This document shows, one piece after another, positions 7,524 to 15,239 of a stretch of 64,000 bases of DNA. Both the position numbers and the translations under genes were made by a program. Position 1 is the first letter of the stretch, and every line of letters begins with the position of its first letter. Source of the stretch: Cohnella algarum (lineage in GTDB: Bacteria > Bacillota > Bacilli > Paenibacillales > Paenibacillaceae); assembly GCF_016937515.1 (NCBI RefSeq), contig NZ_JAFHKM010000002.1:3653001-3717000 (forward strand). Direction: 5' to 3'. Below the pieces are notes generated by a model, which saw only the letters and a list, made by a program, of their open reading frames with translations, had not been told where the DNA came from and ran no database searches.

Positions 7524-9773
7524 ATGACCGAGGAAAACGTTCAATACGGGGACGCGGCCGAGCATCTGGCGGACGAGCTGTCCTGTCTGGATATCGGAAT
7601 GAGGACGCTCCTGGCGCTGGCGGGCGGAGATCCGCTGGCCGACCCGCTGGCCGGCGCGAGAGGGCTTGTCGTAACGGAGGACGAACTGCTCGAGGACGGC
7701 CGCCCGCCGGACGATTCCCGGGAATGGAGGGCGTACGCGGCCTATCGCCGGGAAGAGGAAAGGAGGATCGGCCGGGCCGTTCGAAACGGGCTGAAAGCCG
7801 GCGCCGATTTGCCGCTCGCCCGGATGGCCGTCCTGCTCGGGCTGTCCGTCTGGGAGTGCCGCTGCCTCGTGCTGTGCCTTGCGGCCGAATGGGACCGAAA
7901 ATACGAGAAATGGTTCGCTTATTTGAACGATGACGCCACGTGCCGCTACCCGACGCCGGATCTGGCATACCGCCTGCTGTGCGACGGCGAGGAGGAGCGG
8001 CGAATCGCCCGGCGAAGCCTGGGCGGCGAGGGCGTGCTGCGCCGGCTGCTGCTGGAGCCGACCGCTCCCGAGGCGGGGTATTCGCGCTCGCGGCTGAAGG
8101 AGCCGCTCCGGCTCGATGCCCGGACGCTCAGCTTTTTGCTCGGGAGCGAGCGAATCGATTCGCGCCTCGGCGAAGCGGTCCGCCCGTTCGACGGCGAGGA
8201 GCCGCCGCCGTTCCCGGAGGAGGGAGATCCGGCCTTCGGGCTGCTGCGGCCTTTGGCGGAAGCGCGCCGTCTGCCCGGGTTCCCGTTCGTTCACCTGTGG
8301 GGGCCGGAAGGCGGCGGCAAGCTGCTTCGCCTGCGCAAGCTTGCCGCCGCCCGCGGCCAGCGGCTGCTTCTCGTCCGGCTCGCGCTGCTTCCCGCCGAGC
8401 CGGACCGCCTCGCGGCCGAGCTGCTGCGAATCGTGCGCGAGGCCGCCTTTACCGACGCGATGCTCGTCGTCGAGGAAGAGAAGGGGCAGGCGGCCGAAAG
8501 CGTCGCCGCCCGGCACGAGTGGACCGCCGCGCTCGAGGATTACGCAGTATTCGCGTGGCGGCCGCTCGTCGGCTGGATCGGCCCCGAGCGCAGGCGGCGG
8601 GAGGGATTGCCGGTTCCGGCCGGCGCGTTTCTGCTCGAAGCCGAGGTCGGGGTGCCGGAAGCGGGCGATCGGGCGGCCGCGTGGAAGGCGGCTCGGGAGG
8701 CGCACAAGGCGGCTTGGTCCGATGCGGCGGAAGGCGGCGACGCGGAGCTGCGCGCGGCCGGGACGGACGAGGAGCGGGCGGACCGCGAATTCGAACGGCT
8801 GGCGGCGGAGCTCGGCGACAAGTACCGGTTCACGCCCGGCCAGATCGGCCAGGCGTGGCGGGAAGCCGCCGGGATCGCCGCGAGCCGGGGCGAGCGGGAG
8901 CCTTCGCGAGGGGAATTGGAGGCGGCCGCCCGCAAGCAGTTCCGCCACCGGCTCGGCCAGCTCGCGGACCGGATCGAGCCGCGAAGGTCCTGGGACGACC
9001 TCGTGCTTGCCGAGGAGCCCCTATCCTTGATCCGGGAAGCGTGCGACCGGTACGTGCACCGCGAGACGGTGCTGAACCGCTGGGGGTTCGGGCGCAAGCT
9101 CCCCTACGGAACCGGCGTGCACCTGCTGTTCTCGGGGCCGCCCGGAACCGGCAAAACGATGGCCGCGGAAATCGTCGCCGGCGAGCTGGGACTCGAGCTG
9201 TACCGGATCGATCTTTCCCGCATCGTCAGCAAGTACATCGGGGAAACCGAGCAGCGGCTCAAGGAGCTGTTCGACGAAGCCGAACAAAGCGGAGCCATCC
9301 TGTTTTTCGACGAAGGCGACGCCCTGTTCGGCAAGCGAACCGAGGTCAAGGACGCCCACGACCGGTACGCCAATATGGAGGGCGCTTATTTGCTCCAGCG
9401 GATCGAAGCGTACGGCGGGGTGACGATTCTCGCGACCAACCTGCTTCAGAACATGGACGAAGCGCTTCTCCGCCGCATGAGCGTCGTCGTCAAGTTTCCG
9501 TTTCCGGACGCGGCCGACCGCGAGCGGATATTCCGCGCCCATCTGCCCGCCGAGGCTCCCTTGTCCGACGATCTGGATCTGGCGTTTCTCGCCTCCCGGC
9601 TCGACGTTTCGGGCGGACACATCAAAAACATCGCGCTAGCGGCCGCTTTTCTCGCGGCGGGGGAAGGGGCGCCGATCGGCATGTCCCATTTCGTCCGCGC
9701 GGCCGGCCAGGAGCTTCGAAAGATGGGGAAAATTTTGGTCAAGGAAGCTTTTGCGCCCTATCATCAGGCCTAA
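7524..9773 (+). CDS. CIS-associated AAA+ ATPase (Afp15/Pvc15 type)
   Basis: This 749-residue protein resembles the AAA+ ATPases that accompany extracellular contractile injection systems and are needed for assembly or cargo loading in the Afp/PVC family. The C-terminal AAA domain has Walker A (SGPPGTGKT, near residue 536), Walker B (AILFFDEGDALFG, near 591) and a sensor region (ILATNLLQNMDEALLRRM). A second, degenerate nucleotide-binding motif (LWGPEGGGKL) is near residue 255, consistent with an inactive first AAA domain. The N-terminal 200 residues are helical and rich in Arg/Glu. It is spaced like an operon member with the phosphatase, and a promoter separates it from the structural genes. 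Confidence 0.85.
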   Translation: MTEENVQYGDAAEHLADELSCLDIGMRTLLALAGGDPLADPLAGARGLVVTEDELLEDGRPPDDSREWRAYAAYRREEERRIGRAVRNGLKAGADLPLARMAVLLGLSVWECRCLVLCLAAEWDRKYEKWFAYLNDDATCRYPTPDLAYRLLCDGEEERRIARRSLGGEGVLRRLLLEPTAPEAGYSRSRLKEPLRLDARTLSFLLGSERIDSRLGEAVRPFDGEEPPPFPEEGDPAFGLLRPLAEARRLPGFPFVHLWGPEGGGKLLRLRKLAAARGQRLLLVRLALLPAEPDRLAAELLRIVREAAFTDAMLVVEEEKGQAAESVAARHEWTAALEDYAVFAWRPLVGWIGPERRRREGLPVPAGAFLLEAEVGVPEAGDRAAAWKAAREAHKAAWSDAAEGGDAELRAAGTDEERADREFERLAAELGDKYRFTPGQIGQAWREAAGIAASRGEREPSRGELEAAARKQFRHRLGQLADRIEPRRSWDDLVLAEEPLSLIREACDRYVHRETVLNRWGFGRKLPYGTGVHLLFSGPPGTGKTMAAEIVAGELGLELYRIDLSRIVSKYIGETEQRLKELFDEAEQSGAILFFDEGDALFGKRTEVKDAHDRYANMEGAYLLQRIEAYGGVTILATNLLQNMDEALLRRMSVVVKFPFPDAADRERIFRAHLPAEAPLSDDLDLAFLASRLDVSGGHIKNIALAAAFLAAGEGAPIGMSHFVRAAGQELRKMGKILVKEAFAPYHQA

Positions 9774-9782
9774 GTCTCGCAA

Positions 9783-9800
9783 TTGTAACTTAGGTTACAA
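9783..9800. promoter_or_regulatory. Perfect inverted repeat, candidate operator
   Basis: TTGTAAC and GTTACAA flank a 4-base centre (TTAG) and form a perfect dyad 18 bases upstream of the -35 box at 9818. Its position fits a regulator binding site for the CIS structural operon. The regulator is unknown. Confidence 0.45.
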
Positions 9801-9817
9801 ATGCGGAATAAATTCGA

Positions 9818-9846
9818 TAGTCAACGATATTTGTTGAAGCTATAAT
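9818..9846 (+). promoter_or_regulatory. Sigma-A-like promoter of the CIS structural operon
   Basis: A perfect -10 TATAAT (9841-9846) lies 17 bases after TAGTCA (9818-9823, 4 of 6 consensus). The predicted transcript starts near 9853, about 40 bases before a strong ribosome binding site at 9891-9898. Confidence 0.5.
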
Positions 9847-9906
9847 GAGAAAAAAGTGCAAAAAATGGCTGATTTTAGAGCTCTTTGTCGAAGGGAGGCG
9901 ATTCGT

Positions 9907-10485
9907 ATCGGAAGCTATACCGTCTTCGCGGACGTGGGCGCCAGCGTGCTGAAGCTGCTGCGGGAGCAGATGACGCCCGATCCGGTTCCGCGCCCCGATC
10001 TGATCGGAATCGCTTCCCCGGTGGATAAAGGCGATCTCGCGCTGACTCTGTTTCTGTGCTCCATCCGGGAAAACGGCGAAGCCAGGCGCAGCGACATGCA
10101 GCTGCAGGGGGGCGTCATGCGGTATCCGCCGCTTGCGGTCGACTTGCATTTTCTGCTGACGGCCCATTCGACCGCAGATCTGCAGACGCGGACGCTGGAC
10201 GAGCACCGTCTTCTCGGAAGGGCGATGCAGGTGCTCTACGACAACTCGATTTTACGGCCGCCCTACCTGGAAGGGACGCTTGCGGACAACGAGGAGGAGC
10301 TCCGCATAACGGCGGTCACGCTGGATCCCGATCAGGCGATGCGCCATTGGCAATTCGGAGACACGCCCTACAAGCTTTCGCTGTTGTATCGCGTAGGTCC
10401 CGTCCTGCTGGAGTCGAACCGTTCGAAGCCCGTTTCGCGCGTCGTCGAGCGCAAGATCACCCTGCGGGACAAGGGGGAAATCTGA
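9907..10485 (+). CDS. DUF4255 protein, CIS tail terminator (Afp16/Pvc16 type)
   Basis: DUF4255 proteins cap the end of the tube and sheath in Afp/PVC-type injection systems. The sequence GSYTVFADVGASVLKLLREQ followed by SPVDKGDLALTLFL matches the conserved N-terminus of the family. The start is uncertain. Family proteins begin a few residues before the YxxxADVG motif, and the AAGGGAGG ribosome binding site (9891-9898) is ideally placed for codon 9907, which is ATC; ATT 9901 is the other nearby choice. The first conventional starts (GTG 9856, ATG 9865) add 14-17 unconserved residues, lack a ribosome binding site and lie almost at the predicted transcript start. The next gene follows after 1 base. 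Confidence 0.8.
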   Translation: MGSYTVFADVGASVLKLLREQMTPDPVPRPDLIGIASPVDKGDLALTLFLCSIRENGEARRSDMQLQGGVMRYPPLAVDLHFLLTAHSTADLQTRTLDEHRLLGRAMQVLYDNSILRPPYLEGTLADNEEELRITAVTLDPDQAMRHWQFGDTPYKLSLLYRVGPVLLESNRSKPVSRVVERKITLRDKGEI

Positions 10486-10486
10486 G

Positions 10487-11287
10487 ATGGCGCCGGCCGA
10501 ATCGACCTCCGTCACCCGGTGCTCGCTGGTCGTCCGCCCGATCGACGTTTGGACGGGAAAGGCGGCGGCAAGCCCGAGCGTGCGCGTAAGCCTGGCGGAA
10601 ACGGACCGGAAGCCGATCCGCACCTCGGACGGGAGCTTTGCGTTCGTCGATGTCGAGCCGAGGCGGTGCACGATCGTCATTCGATCTTCTACATACTTGG
10701 AATTCAGCGAGACGGCCGATCTGTCGCTCCTGCCGCCCGCGGCCCCGATCGTCTTGGCCTGCTTGCTTCCGAACCGCCTGCATCCGGCTCCCCCCGCGGG
10801 AACCGGGCTCGTCTTCCGGATAACGGACAAGCTCGGAACGCCGCTGGCCGGCGTCTCGGTTTCCGCCTATGTCGACGAAGAGAGCGCGGTCAGAGGGAGA
10901 GTAGCGGAGGAAGAAGCGCCAAAGGGCGCAAGCGCCCTTCGGTACGTACCCGGGAACGGCCGCTTTGCGGAGGGCGACACGATCGTCCTGCGCGGGCGGG
11001 ACGGGGAAGCCGCGGAATGGAGCAAGGTGCGGGACTGCGGCGGGAACGAATTCGCGCTCTCGCTCGTTTCGCCCCTGGAGCGATCCTGGGAGCGGGGTGC
11101 CCGGCTGCTGCCCGGCGTCATGACCCGCAGCGATCGGGACGGCACCGTCGTTCTGCCGTTTCGGGGGACGCTTCCCGCCGCCTGCCGGATTCGGGCCGAG
11201 CTCCGATACGGGGGCCGAACCGTCTCCGCGGTTTGGACGGCCGAAGGCGGCCGCGTGGCCCTGCTCGGGCCGTTCGTTTGGCCCTGA
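10487..11287 (+). CDS. Conserved CIS-cluster protein with carboxypeptidase-regulatory-like fold
   Basis: This 266-residue protein has no catalytic motif that I can see. The first 90 residues (RPIDVWTGKAAASP, then DGSFAFVDVEPRRCTIVI) look like a transthyretin-like or carboxypeptidase-regulatory beta-sandwich. A second beta-rich unit begins at TGLVFRITDKLGTPLAGV near residue 105, with an Ig-like repeat (DRDGTVVLPFRGTLP) near the end. It starts 1 base after the DUF4255 stop, so the two are translationally linked. A structural role such as an accessory or surface-exposed part of the particle is an inference from position and fold type. Confidence 0.6.
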   Translation: MAPAESTSVTRCSLVVRPIDVWTGKAAASPSVRVSLAETDRKPIRTSDGSFAFVDVEPRRCTIVIRSSTYLEFSETADLSLLPPAAPIVLACLLPNRLHPAPPAGTGLVFRITDKLGTPLAGVSVSAYVDEESAVRGRVAEEEAPKGASALRYVPGNGRFAEGDTIVLRGRDGEAAEWSKVRDCGGNEFALSLVSPLERSWERGARLLPGVMTRSDRDGTVVLPFRGTLPAACRIRAELRYGGRTVSAVWTAEGGRVALLGPFVWP

Positions 11288-11341
11288 ACCTTCGGCTTGC
11301 GCTTCACTAAACGTGCGTTACGTCGATTCCGGCCGCCCTCC

Positions 11342-11370
11342 TTGCGACGGCGCCGGGTCGACGATTTGAT
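11342..11370 (+). promoter_or_regulatory. Possible promoter upstream of the sheath gene
   Basis: TTGCGA and TTTGAT (each 4 of 6 consensus) are separated by exactly 17 bases in the 179-base gap before the sheath gene. A dedicated promoter would suit a high-copy structural gene. The sequence match alone is weak. Confidence 0.3.
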
Positions 11371-11466
11371 AAACCCAAACCTGGAGAGGAGGAACTGGTT
11401 TTCCCGGATTGGCGACGGCGGCAAGCCGGAGGCATGACGCGAATCAAAGGGGGAAAACCGGGGATC

Positions 11467-13176
11467 ATGGCCGATTATTTGTCGCCTGGGGTATATGTGG
11501 AGGAGTTTGAAAGCGGAGCGAAGCCGCTGGAGGGAGTCAGCACGAGCACGGCCGGATTCATCGGCCTTGCCCAACGCGGACCGGTCGAAGGCCTGCCGCT
11601 GCTGATTACGAGCCCGGCCGATTTTCACCGCGCGTTCGGTTCCTATTTGTCGGAGAGCGCGTTCGGCAGCTATCGTTTTTTGGCGTACGCGGTCGACCAG
11701 TTTTTCACGAACGGAGGCTCCCGCTGCTATGTCATGCGGGTGGCGCCTTCCGACGCCAAGCCGGCGGCGGCCGAAGGACGCGTCGCCGAAGCGCTTTCGA
11801 TCACGGCGAAAAACCCGGGAGCTTGGGGCAATCTGATCAACGTGACCGTAACGCCCGACAGCAAGGCAAAGACGCAAATCTACGAAGTGACGGACAAGCG
11901 CTACCGCGTCAAAAACGCTTCCGGCTTTTACGCCGGGGACGTCGTTTCGTTTTACGACGGCGCGGAGAAGCAGTGGAACCGGATCGTCAGCGTGCAGGAC
12001 AACGTCATCGAGCTGGCGGAGCCGCTTGAGGGCGACGTCGTCGACTCCGCGCTGCTGCCGACGAAGCTGCTCGCCACGAGCGAGTTTACGCTTCAAATCG
12101 CATACGGCGACGAGCTGGAGACGTTCGAGAAGGTTTCGCTCAATCCCGAAGCTCCGAGCTATGTCGACAAGGTCGCCGGCCGCTCCAATCTCGTTGCGAT
12201 TCAGGCAACCGCCGCGTCCGGCGAAGCGGTCGCCCCTTTCGAGACGGTAACCGGCGAAACGGAAGGCAAAATCGCGTTCGTTCTGACCGGGGGCAGCGAC
12301 GGCTCCGTCGCGAGCGTCGCGGCATCCGACTTCATCGGCGAGGACCGCGGTCCGGGTCGCCGGACCGGCATCCAGTCGTTTATCGACAACGACGTCGTCA
12401 GCATTATCGCCGTGCCGGGGGTAACCGACGCGAACGTCCAGCTGTCGCTGGTCGCCCATTGCGAAAATCTGGGCAGCCGCTTCGCGATTTTGGACATCCC
12501 GCGCGACAAGACGAAGGTGGCGGACGTGCTGACGCACCGCGCGCTGTTCGATTCCAGCTACGCGGCGCTTTACAATCCGTGGGTTTCGGTTTTCGACCCG
12601 CTGGACAAGCGCAACATTTTCGTTCCGCCGTCGGGCACGATGGCCGGCATTTACTCGCGTTCCGACACCGTCCGCGGCGTGCAAAAAGCGCCGGCCAACG
12701 AAGTGCTTCGGGGCGTCGTCGGCCTTGACGTCCAGTACAACAAGGGAGAACAGGATATCCTCAATCCGGCCGGCGTCAATCTGATCCGTTCGTTTACGGG
12801 GCAAGGCATTCGCGTATGGGGCGCGCGGACGGTATCCTCCAACTCGCTCTGGAAATACATCAACGTTCGCCGCTTGTTCATTTTCCTGGAGGAATCGATC
12901 AAGAGCGGCACCAACTGGGTCGTGTTCGAGCCGAACAACGAGCAGCTGTGGGCTCGCGTCCAGCGGACGATCGACGCCTTCCTGACCCGCGTCTGGCGGT
13001 CGGGGGCGCTGATGGGCAACAGCCCGTCGGAGGCGTTCTACATCGACATCGGACGATCGACGATGACCCAGGACGATATCGACAACGGCCGCCTCATTTG
13101 CGTCATCGGTGTCGCTCCGGTGAAGCCGGCGGAGTTCGTCATCTTCCGCATCACGCAAAGAACCGGCACGGAATAA
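11467..13176 (+). CDS. Contractile tail sheath protein
   Basis: This 569-residue protein forms the outer contractile sheath whose shortening drives the inner tube outward. It begins MADYLSPGVYVEEFESGAKP, the sheath N-terminal signature, followed by STAGFIGLAQRGPVEG. The conserved C-terminal core includes SSNSLWKYINVRRL, EPNNEQLWARVQ and EFVIFRITQ. The length is typical for eCIS and phage sheaths. I chose ATG 11467 because the conserved N-terminus starts there, although an in-frame ATG exists at 11434. Only one clear sheath gene is present, whereas Afp and PVC carry three. Two strong hairpins follow the gene. Confidence 0.95.
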   Translation: MADYLSPGVYVEEFESGAKPLEGVSTSTAGFIGLAQRGPVEGLPLLITSPADFHRAFGSYLSESAFGSYRFLAYAVDQFFTNGGSRCYVMRVAPSDAKPAAAEGRVAEALSITAKNPGAWGNLINVTVTPDSKAKTQIYEVTDKRYRVKNASGFYAGDVVSFYDGAEKQWNRIVSVQDNVIELAEPLEGDVVDSALLPTKLLATSEFTLQIAYGDELETFEKVSLNPEAPSYVDKVAGRSNLVAIQATAASGEAVAPFETVTGETEGKIAFVLTGGSDGSVASVAASDFIGEDRGPGRRTGIQSFIDNDVVSIIAVPGVTDANVQLSLVAHCENLGSRFAILDIPRDKTKVADVLTHRALFDSSYAALYNPWVSVFDPLDKRNIFVPPSGTMAGIYSRSDTVRGVQKAPANEVLRGVVGLDVQYNKGEQDILNPAGVNLIRSFTGQGIRVWGARTVSSNSLWKYINVRRLFIFLEESIKSGTNWVVFEPNNEQLWARVQRTIDAFLTRVWRSGALMGNSPSEAFYIDIGRSTMTQDDIDNGRLICVIGVAPVKPAEFVIFRITQRTGTE

Positions 13177-13196
13177 CGAATGACCGCTCGAACAAT

Positions 13197-13268
13197 CGGA
13201 AGGGACGGGCGCAAGTCCCGCCTTCCGAATCGCGAATAAATCCAAGGCGGCGCGCAAGACGCGCCGCC
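13197..13268 (+). other. Two strong hairpins between sheath and tube genes
   Basis: The first hairpin (13197-13227) pairs CGGAAGG with CCTTCCG plus an inner CGGG/CCCG stem. The second (13246-13268) is a perfect 9-base-pair GGCGGCGCG/CGCGCCGCC stem with a 5-base loop. Neither is followed by a T-run, so they more likely protect or process the mRNA than end it. They would allow different dosage of sheath and tube. Confidence 0.6.
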
Positions 13269-13290
13269 CGATGAACGGAAGGGGATACTC

Positions 13291-13725
13291 ATGTCGGCAG
13301 AACGTACGGATCCGTATCGCAATTTTCGATTCAGGGTGGAGATCGAAGGGCTCCAGCAGGCCGGCTTCAGCGAAGTGAGCGGCTTTGACGCTTCGTTCGA
13401 CGTCATCCAGTACCGCGAGGGCAACGAAGTGATCACTCCGCGCAAGCTTCCCGGCCTCGCGCGCTACGGCAACATCAGCCTCAAATGGGGCGCGACCGAT
13501 TCCATCGAGCTTTACGAATGGATTCAGGATTGCGTAAACGGCACGATCGAACGCAAGACCGTTACGATTATCGCCATCGACGAGGAAGGCACGGACGTCG
13601 CCACCTGGCAAGTCATCGAAGCGTGGCCGGTTCGCTACACGGCGCCGAATTTCAACGGGCAGGGCTCGGAAGTGGCGATCGAGCTGCTCGAGCTTGCGCA
13701 CGAGGGCATGACGCGCACCCAATAA
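13291..13725 (+). CDS. CIS inner tube protein 1 (Afp1/Hcp-like)
   Basis: This 144-residue protein belongs to the phage-tail-tube/Hcp fold that stacks as hexamers to form the inner tube. Recognisable elements are DPYRNFRFRVEIEGLQQ, the FSEVSGFD segment, the EYR-like IQYREGNE and the C-terminal VAIELLELAHEGM. An AAGGGG ribosome binding site precedes ATG 13291. It directly follows the sheath gene, the universal sheath-tube order. A second, longer tube paralogue is encoded at 14492, so the tube probably has a body protein (this one) and an adaptor protein next to the baseplate. Confidence 0.93.
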   Translation: MSAERTDPYRNFRFRVEIEGLQQAGFSEVSGFDASFDVIQYREGNEVITPRKLPGLARYGNISLKWGATDSIELYEWIQDCVNGTIERKTVTIIAIDEEGTDVATWQVIEAWPVRYTAPNFNGQGSEVAIELLELAHEGMTRTQ

Positions 13726-13897
13726 AACATCGTCCCGCAAGGGGCGGCGAAGGGGCTGTCCTGAGGGGTTTTCCGCTTGAGGCACAGCCTTCTTTGCGTC
13801 AGACGGGCATTTTTTCCGTTCGCGTTTTTTCATCGGCGGGATATCGCGATGCGCGGAAGCGCCGCATTACACGAAAGATGGGGGAGGAACCGGCAAC

Positions 13898-14278
13898 ATG
13901 GCCTTTCAGACGGAATACGAGTTCGAGCTCCCGCGCGGCTACGTCGACGAGCACGGCACGCTGCATCGGAGGGGCGTCATGCGCCTCGCCACGGCGGCCG
14001 ACGAAATTTTGCCGATGCGGGACCCGAGAGTCCAGCAGAACGCGGGCTATTTGACGATCATTTTGCTGGCCCGGGTCGTGACCCGGCTCGGGGACGTCAA
14101 GCATATCGACACGAAAATCATCGAGAAGCTGTTTACGGCGGATCTGGCCTATTTGCAAAATCTGTACCGTCACATCAACGACATCGAGCCGCCGAAGCTG
14201 CACGCCGCTTGTCCGAAATGCGATCACGAGTTCGAGGTGGAAGTCGATTTTTTATCCGTAACGGAGGGCCTCTCGTAG
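13898..14278 (+). CDS. Small CIS assembly protein (tail assembly chaperone position)
   Basis: This 126-residue protein starts MAFQTEYEFELPRGYVDEHG and is placed where contractile tails encode their assembly chaperones, between the tube and the tape-measure position. The central helical part (EILPMRDPRVQQNAGYL, then LARVVTRLG) resembles gp41-like tail assembly proteins of eCIS clusters. A single CPKCDHEF pair near the C-terminus suggests half of a zinc ribbon, but no second Cys pair is seen, so metal binding would need a dimer. ATG 13898 is preceded by GGGGGAGG. The 172-base gap before it contains one imperfect hairpin and no gene. Its stop overlaps the start region of the next gene. Confidence 0.7.
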   Translation: MAFQTEYEFELPRGYVDEHGTLHRRGVMRLATAADEILPMRDPRVQQNAGYLTIILLARVVTRLGDVKHIDTKIIEKLFTADLAYLQNLYRHINDIEPPKLHAACPKCDHEFEVEVDFLSVTEGLS

Positions 14279-14472
14279 CGTATCCGATCGACCGGATCTA
14301 CGAGGAAGTCGGCTTCATCGCCTATTATTTCCATTGGCCCCATGACGACATCATGAACATGGACCACCGGGAGCGCCGCAGATGGTGCGACGAAATTTCG
14401 AAAATGAACCGGAAGCTCAACGAGGACTCGGACAGGCGCGACAATCCGTTCGACGTGTTCGGAAAGAGGTGA
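14275..14472 (+). CDS. Short CIS protein (DUF6760-like), start codon unusual
   Basis: This approximately 65-residue product (PIDRIYEEVGFIAYYFHWPH, then HRERRRWCDEISKMN) matches the small charged protein found between tube genes of many eCIS and Gram-positive CIS clusters. Homologues begin about three residues before PIDR. At that place there is only GTA (14275-14277), overlapping the previous stop as GTAG, with GGAGGG ending 6 bases upstream. No ATG, GTG or TTG in this frame lies nearby; the open frame runs back to 13777 without a plausible start. Either a rare start codon is used or one base is misread. Its role is unknown. Confidence 0.72.
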   Translation, partial: VAYPIDRIYEEVGFIAYYFHWPHDDIMNMDHRERRRWCDEISKMNRKLNEDSDRRDNPFDVFGKR

Positions 14473-14491
14473 AGGCGCACAGCCGACGCGA

Positions 14492-14998
14492 ATGAACAAT
14501 CAAGTGCTGCACGGGGGAGCGATCCGCTTCGGCATCGAGCTGGAAGGATTGGAGGTGGCGGGCTTTTCCGAAGTGCAGGGGCTGGAAGCGGAAACGGAAA
14601 TCGAGGAATACCGCGAAGGCGGAATGAACGGCTTCGTTCACCGGCTCCCGAAAGGCATCCGCCATCCGCGCATCGTGTTGAGAAAAGGCCTGACCTCGTC
14701 TCCCGAGCTCTGGGAATGGTACAACGAATCGGCCCAGGGGGCGACGGTGCGCAGGCGAAAAAGCGGGTCGATCATTTTATACAAAAGCTCGTACAAAGAG
14801 GGAGACAGCCGCTGGAACGGCAAGGCCGACCAGTGGAGAGGGACCCTGAACGACAGCATCGAATTTTGCCGTTGGAATTTTTTCGACGCCTATCCGGTCA
14901 AATGGGTAGGTCCGAGCATGAACGCCTTGTCGAGCGACATGGCGATCGAGACGGTGGAGCTTGTCCATAACGGCATCAAGCTGATTAACCGGACGTAG
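14492..14998 (+). CDS. CIS inner tube protein 2 (Afp5-like adaptor)
   Basis: This 168-residue protein is a paralogue of the tube protein at 13291, sharing GLEVAGFSEVQGLEAETEI and the C-terminal MAIETVELVHNGIKL. It is 24 residues longer, with the extra length in the middle (RRRKSGSIILYKSSYKEG). Longer second tube proteins in eCIS sit between tube and spike and adapt hexameric to trimeric symmetry. It begins 19 bases after the DUF6760-like gene. ATG 14492 has only a weak ribosome binding site (GAGGTGAAGG further upstream). Confidence 0.88.
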   Translation: MNNQVLHGGAIRFGIELEGLEVAGFSEVQGLEAETEIEEYREGGMNGFVHRLPKGIRHPRIVLRKGLTSSPELWEWYNESAQGATVRRRKSGSIILYKSSYKEGDSRWNGKADQWRGTLNDSIEFCRWNFFDAYPVKWVGPSMNALSSDMAIETVELVHNGIKLINRT

Positions 14999-15103
14999 AT
15001 AGGGGTGCGAGGCTGTATAGCGATTCGAGGCCCCCGCCATGACGATGAGTTAGCGCCGACCAAGCCTGCCCGGCGGATAGCGTTCGCGAGAGGTGGCGTC
15101 GCC

Positions 15104-15195
15104 GCGGGTTCGCGTCCCAAGAAGTCCATCCAGCGGACTACATGGCGTGGCTGTAGCGGGTTCGCGGCCCAAGAAGTCTATCCAGCGGACTACAA
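15104..15195 (+). repeat. 40-base direct repeat upstream of the low-complexity genes
   Basis: Units at 15104-15143 and 15156-15195 agree in all but 2 of the first 39 bases and are 52 bases apart. They lie in the 241-base gap after tube 2 and are not clearly coding in any frame. The repeat could be a short dispersed element or a remnant of a local duplication. Confidence 0.75.
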
Positions 15196-15239
15196 ATGTT
15201 CTCGTCCTTTTTTTGAACGATTCGGGAGGGAGGTCAGCC

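Noticed and set aside
10867..13833. 988-codon open frame on the minus strand opposite the sheath and tube genes
   Set aside because: It is an antisense shadow in high-GC DNA: rich in Arg, Asp and Val, without family motifs, and entirely opposite to well supported genes.
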